From Pisaster brevispinus (lineage: Eukaryota > Echinodermata > Asteroidea > Forcipulatida > Asteriidae), in the NCBI GenBank assembly GCA_023634235.1, contig JAMKCF010000008.1, positions 12,739,676 to 12,803,675 on the forward strand: a DNA stretch of 64,000 nt. The letters are read 5' to 3'. The notes under the pieces were generated by a model that had not been told where the DNA came from, searched no databases, and saw only the letters and a list, made by a program, of their open reading frames with translations. Positions 37,301 to 49,300 of this stretch are shown one piece after another. Each line of letters begins with the position of its first letter. Positions within the stretch are counted from its first letter, which is position 1. The translations under genes and the position numbers were made by a program.

Positions 37301-40300
37301 GATTAGGGTGGACAACATATACATTTAGGAGACATTGCCAATTGCTATGTGTAATGATTGGGATGGACAAAATATACATTTAGGAGACATTGCCAATTGC
37401 TATGTGTAATGATTGGGGTGAACAAAATATACATTTAGGAGACATTGCCAATTGCTATGTGTAATGATTGGGGTGGACAAAATATACATTTAGGAGACAT
37501 TGCCAATTGCTATGTGTAATGATTGGGATGGACAAAATATACATTTAGGAGACATTGCCAATTGCTATGTGTAATGATTGGGATGGACAAAATGTACATT
37601 TAGGAGACATTGCCAAATGCTATGTGTAATGATTAGGGTGGACAAAATATACATTTAGGAGACATTGCCAATTGCTATGTGTAATGATTGGGATGGACAA
37701 AATATACATTTAGGAGACATTGCCAATTGCTATGTGTAATGATTAGGGTAGACATATATACATTTAGGAGACATTGTAAATTATTGGGCAAGTTTATTGC
37801 AGACAAAGGTTTATTTTGGAGACATTGCCAAGTGATGTGGTATGATTGTAGAAGAAGAAAAATGTACTTTTCCTGGTTGTGTGGGAGATCGATAGAAAAT
37901 ATGCTTCAATCTCCTGACATAGCGTTACTTCTGAAAATCTCCCTTTTTGTCAATTTATCATTAACATTTTATTTTTACTTGATTTAATCTCTTAATCAGC
38001 ACCTAAAAAACTTTCCCATTTGATGATACAATTGGCATTACCAGTGTCCAACACACATGTGCGTATAGTGTGAAACCAATTTGCATATTGGCTGATGGCA
38101 ACTTTCTTGCTTGTTTATACCTTTTACCAAGTTTTGCTTGACAAACCATTCAGTTTGGCAACACACAGATACAATAATTTACTCTGATTAGCATTTAAAC
38201 ACAGTATTTATCTGTTTTGTTCTTGTTTAATTCTTTCATACATCAAGGTTTAGGAGTGTTTGCGACTGTAACACATTTACCTGGACAACTACTTTATGTG
38301 TACGGTGGAGAGCTCATCACTAATTCAAAGGCTGAAAAACTTGAAAATGAAAAGGAAAGTGTCTTTAGATACTTTTTTTCATACAAAGGAGAGAAACTGT
38401 GGTATGTACTATTTTTAAAGTTAATGGACGCATTAATTCTACTTGTAATTTCCAATAAAAAACTAGAATAGAGTTGAGACCTCATTTGCACTTGTTATTG
38501 TCTTTTAGTTTTCTCTCTTTTGCTGACCTACATGCACAACATGTAAATAATAATATAAAGAAAGAGTACACAAAGAGTGCACTCTGTGTAAATGAATATA
38601 TTCGGAGATTTACCCCTGCAAATCTCCTGCAACAAGAAGTGCACACAAGACATTTACATGTAACTGAGACTGCACACAGATATACCATTTATACTCTATA
38701 TCACTAATCACTGGATCAGGAAAGACTCCTTATTTGCAATCGATATGTTTTTCTTAATATCATGGAACTTGAATCGCAATTTTCAATTTGATATTCACAT
38801 TGGATTGATAACTTTTATCTTAGCCTTCACTAATGGCGCTATGGAAATTTAGACCAAATTTTACTCTTAGCAGTCATACAAGCCAATACCACAGCAAGTT
38901 TAGATGAGGTCAACAACACCGCTTATTAGTAGCTTAGTACTTTTAAAATTGGCACAGTTCTTTTGAAAACTAGATTTCACTGTGCTGATTGGCACACATA
39001 AATATAAATTGTTGTTTTGTAGTTTTGACTGAACTGAATAGTAGTAGTAGTGCTGAATATCTAGGCAATTGTGCATTTTGGTGATAAGGGCATACAATTT
39101 GGCATAGATATAGAGAAAAGTATTATGAACAAATCTGGGTATTGGGCCAACACTGGAATGTATTTTGAAAAATAGAGGTAGTAAAACATGCAATGTCAGC
39201 CATTTTGAAATTTTTGAAAATTGCTGGTTATACTACAAGTTTTTTTTTTTAAGGAAAATTCTGTGGTGGCCAATTTAATATCCAGATTTGTTCATGATAC
39301 TATTCCCAAGATCTGTTCCAAGTTGTGTGCTTTTATTACCAAAATGCACAGTTGTTGTGGGATTTTTAGTTATGCCGCATTACTAGAAGTGGTTTGTAAC
39401 TTTAAAAAAAATATTGACCTTTTGATTAAAGTTATGGGTGCTCTCTCACTGTAACAGTTACGATGCCACAGAACCATCGCATTTGCGCTTTGGAAGACTT
39501 ACCAATCACGGAAGAGGCAGAGAACAAAATGCTCGTATGAAAGTATTGGATTTCAACAGAGTTCCGACCCTGTGTTTGTTTTCTGTAAAAAAGATCCAAA
39601 AGCATGAAGAAGTCTTGTTTGATTACGGAATCAAAAATTTACCCTGGCTTCATAACACAGGTAAATTATGGATTCAGTTTGACTTGTATCTTTGAGAAAG
39701 TAACATCAAAATCTCATCACAATATTAGAGGTGTTCCATGGTAGACTCACTCAATGTTTACATCTTAGTTATACTGGGTGACCCATTTCAGGGGCAATCT
39801 ACTACTTGGATTTTCTTGGGTAGTTTTCCTAAAATTTGTTTTCCTCACTCCCTAAATGAGTAAAGACATATCTTTGACTGTCAAAGTCTAAGCAGCATTA
39901 ACTGTGGTCACTGGCTGTAGCTTATGTATTTGGTCAGTTGTGGTAATTTTCCATATTTACAAAGAGGAAAGATTTGATACCATAAGGCCAATGTTAGTGG
40001 AGGAAAGTAACAAATGTTATAGACCAATCAAATTTTATTTCATGAGAGCAGATCATCTGAATATGTTTGTATTTTTTTCATCGTTAGACAGCAAATCTGG
40101 AGATGGTTCATCCTCCAACAGTTGTACTTCTATGAAGCCAGAAAATGTAAGTGTGTGTTTTCATCTGTTTTGAAATTACTTTGAGTACTTACATGCAGCT
40201 CAAATCAAAAACATCGTAAGCATAAATAATAACAGGACTTGAGGGAAAGTTGACTTTATGAAGTACATTGGGATTGCCTGTTGGAACAAGTTTTATGTAT

Positions 40301-43300
40301 TTAGTATTCAAAGTATTTAGTAAAGACCATTGAAAATTGCAACGGTTCAAGATATTTAATAGTTTTTGAAACTGATGAAGTGCAAATGATTTGCAAACAT
40401 TGGAAATTGTTTGTTTTGGTTATTTGCTAACTTGGGAATTTAGCCTAAAATAAAAAATAAAAAATTGTTATGTCCTTCATTTATCTAGACGTCTTTGACC
40501 AGTTCCCAATAGCACTTAACAAGCTTATGTTTACATGATCAGTGTGTTGACGCTACATGAGTGCATTTCTGGTTATTCTTTTACCCTTGACAGTCAGTTA
40601 CTGGAGAAACAATGGGAGCACATCATCAGCCTGATAATCTTCAAGAATTGGACACCAATGCTGATCAAACTGACCTAAGCAAGTTAATGTCCTGGGTTCA
40701 GCTTAATACAGGTTGGCTTCTGTTCTAAAAAATACAATGTGTACCTTACGCACGTATCATGTGTAATTATGAAGCCTAGGTAATCATTGTGTCATTTTCT
40801 TGCCATACCAAAGCGCTTCTGACATTATTACCCCTGGTCACTGGGCCATCTATTTCATTCCTTAAACCATCTCAGCTCCCTGGAAATTATACAGCCGGTG
40901 CTGCGAGTTACCGCGCTCCAAGCTAATCATTCACATAACCATCTCTGCCCTCACAGGTACCCATTTTACCCCTGGGTGGAGAGAAGCAATTATGGTTAAG
41001 TGTCTTGCTCAAGGACACAAGTGTCGCGACCGGGATTCAAACCCACATCCCGATGACTTAACCACCAGAACTTGAGACTGATGCTCTTATCCGCTCGGCC
41101 ACGACACATCATCAACACCCCACATTCCCTCATGTGAAAATGTATGCATTAATAGATACATGTAAATCTTCTACACTGGCTTGTAGTTTTGAAATATTCA
41201 ACATATGTAGATTTCCATTAGCTTTTTAGAGTGACTAATCCATGTGTAAAAAACAATTAAAAGCTCCTCCAATTTTACTCTTTGTATAATCTTGAAAGTT
41301 GAATGCTACTACACAATTCTTACTTAATGTTTGCTCTTGCAGTAAAACTTGATTGCTATGTCAAATTCACAGATAAACCCCTATCATGAAGGCTCTGAAT
41401 CTACCAACTGTGAAAATCTTATTTATACAGACTTGTATTTTTGTTCTGCAGAAAGCAGCTCCGACGAAAGATGTACAAATAGTCTTCCTTATTGTGCCAC
41501 GAGGCCTGATGACACTGTGAGTGTTTGTTGAAATTGTTAGAGCATGTACAAGATATTGCACGAATAAGCAGATTTTGAACTTTTCAATGAGCCTATGTCC
41601 CCGTCCATTTGATATTTCATATATTTTTCCCTTTTTATTTATTTGTTGTTTTTTTTTGGGGGGGGATTTCACATTTTTTTCAGTACACTAATTATTTGAC
41701 TGCAGATTTAAATGTATTACACAAATTTTGCTTCGAAAGCCTCAAAAGGGTATCTTGTGTAAATTACACGCGATCTGGTTGTACACGCACATGAATCTCG
41801 GTCCCCAGCTTCATGCACTTTTTTGTACACGTACAAGGTCAAGAAATTTGTTTATAAACAAAAATATTTGTGTTTTACTTTGGCAGATGAGTTGGGGCGA
41901 TACACAAATTGAAGCCAGCGCAAACATTAAAAATGAAGTTAACATCCAAGTACGTAGGCACGTGACTTGACTTTTCTTATGTGTGTGTTTGCATAGACAA
42001 TTATTCAGAATGATACACAGTAAACTTTTGCATACACATTTGGTTTACTTTACTCTTGGCAGTCAGACCAGCCTATACCACAACAAGATAAGGTCACCAG
42101 CCAAGTTCTTATCATTACACGATTATAATTAACAATTTAAATAGATGTAATACTTCCGTTGGGGGAAATGATGTGTGATAAGCACTGTATACTCAGTTTC
42201 GAGTCCTGCGGTAAAAACTTTCCACATTCAACTCGGGTGAGATTCGAACCCGCCATGCCTCCTGCATGAATAAAGCAGATGTCTTAACCACTAGACTACC
42301 GAGCATGCCCGGTGATTAGGGGTCAGTGTGAATCCTGTATTATTAGCAGCGGGTTCCGCAAACAATTTAAACAGATGTAATTCATTGTACATGTACTTGC
42401 ATCGGGGGAAATGAATATAAATTTTGTTTTACCCTACAGCGATGTGTGATAAGCACTGTATACTCAGTGCTTTTGAGTCCTGCAACTCGGGTGGGATTTG
42501 AACCCAGGACTCCCGCCCACTATTTATTTCCCCCGATGCAATTATTACATTTATCTAAATTGTTTGCGGTACCCGCTGCTAATAATACAGGATTCAAAGT
42601 GGCCCCTGATCACGAAGATGATGTATCAGGATCAGATAGCAGTGATAGTAAAGGCAGTCAATATAGCTCAGATGGCAGTGATGCAGAATCAGACACACAG
42701 TCCATTAATTTTTTTCGAGACATAATTAATATTTGGCGCATAAATGCCATATATGTTTTTACGTCTCCCAAAATGAGTGTTTTCTTTTATCGAAACAAAA
42801 CTATTAGTAAACAAGTTTGTTGCATAAAGGCCATGTATGTTTTTATGTCTCCCAAATGGTTGTTTTGTTTTATCCAGACATAACTTTTAGTAAACAATTT
42901 TTTTCGCATAAAGGCCATGTATGTTTTATGTCTCCCAAATGATATCGTTGTTTTTTTATCAACACATAATTAATATTTGACAAGTTTGTCGCATACTTGA
43001 TTTAAAAATTGTTTATCCAGACATTATTATTAAAACAAGTTTGTCTCCCAAAAGTCAGTTCCAACAAGTTCTTCAGTGTTTGCTTGTCTAATGCTTCAAC
43101 AGGAATATTACATGTACTCCATTTATTAGTTTTGTTTGTGGGGACTTAACGTGTTGGCGTGTTGTGATTTGTTTTTGCACTATGCCCTGGAGTAGAAGCT
43201 TAAAGTTTGATAATCTCTAGTTTGCTAGTGGTTTCTTTTTATTTAAGCGAAGTTTAGTTTTTCTCTCATAAGGCCTAAATAATGTTACACATACATTTAT

Positions 43301-46300
43301 GAAATGTATAAATAACTGCTGAGGCTTTCTTTTTTATTCCTTGCAGCAATTCAGGCCATACAAGGAGCCCAAGCTTGTGCAGGATAATCAGACTGCTCTT
43401 GCAGAGGTTTCTTTTTGTGGACTGAAATTGGTAAAATATTTATTTATTATTGATGTTTTAGACCTCTCTATTAGCTTTATAAAAAATAAAAATAAACATA
43501 AATCTTGAAAGTGTTACTCGACAAATGTAGTTAGATCTTTACCCAATAAGTTTGGCTCATGCATCAAAACCTTTGGGGCAAACCATTGTGTACTACTAAT
43601 CGTTCAATACAAAATACAAGAAAATAAATTGTATATTTAAATGAGCCTTAGGGAGACCACTGCACAGTGATACATTATAATGTGGCTATAGAAACATTGG
43701 CTACATCAACCTGCCTCCCAAACAGTGGTTTTTTATCAACACATAATTTATATTGTAAATTGTAATTTCAGAAAGGCACAATCTGTGGTAGCCTGGCAGA
43801 TATCAACTCAGACAAGAGCTTGCCCACCCTGAAACTTCCAGAGTCTGGCACCAAAGTCAACTCCGGTAGCCTGGCAGATATCAACTCAGACAAGAGCTTG
43901 CCCACCCTGAGACTTCCAGAGTCTGGCACCAAAGTCAACTCCGATAGCCTGGCAGATATCAACTCAGACAAGAGCTTGCCCACCCTGAGACTTCCAGAGT
44001 CTGGCACCAAAGTCAACTCAGGTAGCCTGGCAGATATCAACTCAGACAAGAGCTTGCCCACCCTGAGACTTCAAGAGTCTGGCACCAAAGTCAACTCAGG
44101 TAGCCTGGCAGATATCAACTCGGTTAAGAGCTTGCCCGACCTGAGACTCCCAGACTCGGGGAGCTTGGAAGATGTCAACTTAGACAAGAGCTTGTTGTCC
44201 AATTCCCATAGTCATGATGTGGTTTCAGAATCTGATGAATCAATTGATGAAGCAATTGAATCCGATGAAGATGTTGAATCTGATGTGGTGAGTGAATCTG
44301 ACGGCTTCATTCCTAGTTCAGATGACAGTGACATTGACAGCCAGTCGACTGTTTTTCCAGTGTTGAGTCGAAACCACATGTACAAGAAAGGTGCAGATGT
44401 CTTACCAGAGAGACGAGAAATGCCAGATGTAGTACCTTCACAAAAACCAGTATCCAAATATATAAAACCTGCTAGGATGTGCCCTTTTTGTAGGAAATAC
44501 ATGAAGGAAAAGCTTTCAAGGCATATCCAGACTGTTCATAAAAATATCAAGTGTGTCTCTAATGCCCTGAAACTGCCTAAGCCTGAAAGGGACACAGCCC
44601 TTGGTTTGTTAAGGAAAAAGGGAATTCTCGAAGCCAACAAGGAACAAATGAAAGCAACATGTCCTGTATATGAACGCGAAAGGAAAAGTGCTAACGAAAG
44701 CAAGCTGGTCATGTGTGGTATTTGCTCTGGCTTTTACTCAAAAGTTTGTTTTACCAAACACAAGAGCAGATGCCAGGGAGACTCGCATTCTTTCGCTTGC
44801 TCGATTCCGCTTTCCCTAATGGTGTCTAATGATGACATCACAGATGAGTTCAAAGCAGAGATACTCTGCAAATTCAGAGAAACTGAGGTAGGGGACCTTT
44901 GCAGGACAGATCCAGTCATCTTAACTCTGGGGAGACAGTTGTGGCGAAAAGGCCAGAATAAAAAAGACAAGGTTGTCGAAGTGAAGAAGACCGTGATGTC
45001 TGATATGAGAAGGCTTGCTTCATTGTATGTGATTTTCAAAGAACAGGAAACACATTCAGCTAATCTGGCAACCAACACAGCAGCAGACATGTTTACACGA
45101 GAAAACTTTGCGGTCCTAAGTGATGCTGTTCAAGCCTACACCACCCATGGAGAAACAACACAAATGAAGTGTGGCCTGAAGGCTGCATTGTACTACCTCC
45201 TCAAAAAAGTGTGTAAAGTCATAAAATCCACACATTTGATGGCAAACCGTGATGAAGCTGCTGCAGAGATAGATAGATTCAAAGCCGTCCTAGAGCTCAA
45301 CTACGAATTCCTGTTCGGTGACGCAGTCTACCATCTCAACAATCGCCGGCAGAAAAGTCTGCGTAAGCCAGTTCAGCTGCCGTTAGAAGATGATGTTGGG
45401 AAGTTACGGCAGCACACTATCGACAGAATCTCAGCAATGGTCACCGATGAGTATATGGTCTGGGACTCACACAGTTTTTTAACGCTTAGAGATCTGGCAG
45501 TGTCCCGTCTTACGATCTTTAATGCTCGGAGAGGGGGGGAACCATGTCGTTTGAAATTGCATGAGTGGATTGAGGCTGAGGAGAACGAATGGATTGACAA
45601 ACAGAGGGCAGAGAACATGCATGACCCAGTTGAGAAGCATCTACTGGATAAGCTTCGAGTGACTTTCCAAACTGGGAAAGGAAATAACCATTTGGTTCCT
45701 ATTTTGTTTCCTCCAGACACAGTAGGGGCTATGAAAATCCTGACTGACGCACAAGTAAGAGAAAGTGCTGGGGTCATGGCAGACAACAAGTATGTCTTCC
45801 CTTGTGTACATGGATCATGCACTCATGTTACTGGGTGGCAAGCACTTAAACAGGTCTGCAAAGATGCAGGAATTGAGTCAAGTCTGCTGACAGCCACAAA
45901 AAATCGTCACAGAGTGAGCACTCTGTACGCAGCGCTAGAGCTTCCAGAGCGAGATAGGGAGATGTTCTTTCGCCACATGGGTCATTCAAGTTCAATCAAT
46001 CATAATATTTACCAAGTGCCACCAGCGATTGCAGAGGTTCTACAGGTTGGACGACAGCTCATACAGATTGATGAAGGTACAAATGACAAAATGAAACTAG
46101 GGAAGAGACAGGATGAATTGTTTTAAATAGACCATGTGCCATTTGTTTACAGATTTGTGGCAATGTCACAATTTCTGCTCGGTAGAATGTGTGCACTTTC
46201 TATATTGAACGAATTTTCTGAAGGAGTGATGTAAATGATTCCATCACACAAAGCTGATGTGACCAGCGATGCCCCTCTTGAATAAAACCTATGCAAAAAA

Positions 46301-49300
46301 GCAGGATGCGTGCCCATACCCCCAAGCAAAACATGACTGTTTTGGGCACCTGATCTATACAGCCAATCTGTGAGCATTAAAATATTTTCCTATCTCTTCC
46401 CAGGCTTTATAAAGTAAATACTGGTTGTTGCGCTTAGTGACACAAACTTGTACCTGTAATAACAAATTTTTGTAAACAACTAGCTAATTTTGCCCTTTTC
46501 TTTGCATTTAGGCAAGCAAAGCACAGATTCCACTCCGACAGTACCTTCAGGTGTGTATACATGTCATCAAATTATTTGTATATTCCTTATTCCAAATTTT
46601 GTATCATTTCTCACATTCATCACTAGTACAATATGCATTGAACTCATTAGAAATATAATTGTTTCAATTCAGTGACAGTTGTAGCCTTTCCAAATTTGTT
46701 TTTCTTTTTTCAGCCAACGCCGTTTGTTTAAGTTTTTCAAACTGGTCTAGAGTGTTTAGAAATTAATTTAAAATAGTTTTAATCAAATGGGCTGAAAAGA
46801 AACAATTGAAAATTTAAAAAGCTCCCACTGACCATGCTGAATGGGAAAATTTATGTTTTTGATAAATGAGGTCAATGCATGTCTCAGTAGTGATTCAAGT
46901 GAAAAATGATATCTAAGGGAATTTACAGTTCATTTACATCGACTTTCAAGCTGATCTTGCCACTTAGTTAAAATAATACACTTCTTTTTTGTTTTGTTTA
47001 CAGCCAGCACATCATCCTCTGCTGACTCCACTCTGGAAGGACATTCAGGTGAGTACATGCCATGTACATGTATCTTTATTTCATTCCTTTTAAAAAACAA
47101 TTTATTCTCTGTGACCTACAGGTGCAATATGTATGACGTCATTTATATGAGATACAACATTTCCAATTCAAGTGGGAATGCTACCATGTCCATTTCTAGC
47201 TGAAATTCTCACTTTAAAGCATACTAGCAATGAACCCGTATAAAAGAGATGTTTAAGCAATCGTACACCTGTGGTAAAATTGGAAAACATTTATGCTCAC
47301 AGTTTTACAGATAACTTGCTTTAGAAGAAACCACCGATTTTGAAAATGATATCGGTCATATCCCAGTATTTTAAAAATGTATGCAATTTCTGATTTTTTA
47401 TTTTATTTTTCAAATATCGCACCTCCACGGTATCGTCATATTGGCCAGCGCAAATAGGAAATATTGCAAAGAAACATTTGGGGACATGAAATTGTCTCCG
47501 TAATGACAAGATACAATGCCACAGTTATTACTTCCATGAAACAATCAGACGTTGTTTATTGCATTCTGATTCTGCCAATAAATTAAAATGATACAACTGT
47601 TTTCTTTTGTTTTCAGGCAAGCAAAGAGTCGGCACAACATCCTCTGCAGAGTCAAGTCTAACAGGTCATTCAAGTGAGTACATAATAATCTTGTCCCCAG
47701 TTATCTTTCTATATTGACCTTAAAGGTGATATACAGCATTTGCAAACATTTCCAAGGATGGTTGGCCAACCATTGTGCATAAAAGGCCCACTATTTTAGT
47801 AATAGAGGCCTCAAATTTACATTTACATTTAGTAAGTCTACATTTCCTTTGTGCAATTGGCTACACATCGGTGAAAGAGTCTGGTTCCACGACCTGACAA
47901 TACCCTAATGTCTAAATGGCTGCTTCCTTTGCTTTATCTACGAACACAAACCTTAAACACATCAATATAACCAGGATATTCCATCCACTATGATGTAACA
48001 ATCATTGCTATAAAACACTATCCCAAAATCCATGCATCTTAAAATGACAGCAAAAGCAGATATTGTATTGATGTTGCGTGTGTTGTGCTATCACACACCT
48101 ACCCTGTGTTTTCCTCTGTCTCTACCTTGTTCATCTTCCCACATTACTCTCCCCCCCAAGTTTCTCCATCTTTCAAAGTTGTGTCAGACTCTCTTATAAT
48201 CCCTCTTTTGTCCCTTCCCTTACGTCTCCTAGCTGTAACGCATTTTCCCTTTGCTCCTCTATTCTTTATATTTTACTAACTCCTACATCACTGTGTACAA
48301 AATATGTGTTTTCCTATGTTGCTGTCATTTTGCCTTTGATAAAAAGTAGGGCCTTGTACTAATTTTGAGCATTTATACTATAATTATGGCTTAGTTGAAT
48401 AACCAGTTTGTAACAGTCAATTCACATGTCACAGGGTAATGTTGCCAATTTATACCTTTTCGTTTATTTTCAGGCAAGCAGAGAGCCAGCACATTATCCT
48501 CTGCAGACTCTACTCTGGCAGGATGTTCACGTGAGTATGCCATGTACATGGATTATTTTAACTACTAGTGCAGCATGTCTGACCTTATTTGTCGGAGTGG
48601 CTGTACAGCTATAATTCCAATTTGATTAATCATTGAAGGAATCACAGGATTTTGCTTACCGTTTAGCCTTGTGTGGTGGTTTAAGGCTCTAGAACCAAAT
48701 TGAAGGTTTGCAACCATTCGCTCATTTTTACCTTTTGACCTACTTTAGTTAGCTGTGTAATATTTTTGTTTTAATATTCAGATCTGGAATACATGTAAGT
48801 AATGAGTTCAAAATTATAGGAACAATACAGAGTATTTCTTTTTTTTAAGTTCATGTAATAGTTGATTGATGTTCTTGATTTATAATTCAAAAAGATTACA
48901 CATTCTGGTTTGAATGGGTCAAAAAAGTGGGGACATGATATACATGTGTATGGAAATTTTAGCAGTTTATATTTTGGGACAGTTTCAAACCTTCATGATT
49001 TGTGTCTTTGGGTCAGATCTGAACTAATTTGTGTTATCCCTTTTCACACATGAATGTGATTGTTAACAAACCCATAGTTCTGAGGAAACTGTATGATCTT
49101 TTGAATGTATTTGTCTGATTTGTCATTGGATATGTTTAGTTCTCTTGAAATTTGACAGCATTTTGGTTGTACGGCTAATTTCCAGGAATTGCTGTGGAGA
49201 ATGAACTTGCTTGACAAAAGGTGCATAAAAGACCTTTTAAAAAGAATAGCAGGCAACTCATAAATGGCAAGAATATGGTCACAATTTGTCGAGAATGCTT

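Noticed and set aside
44212..45822. Minus-strand open frames opposite gene B
   Set aside because: Shadows of the real plus-strand exon.
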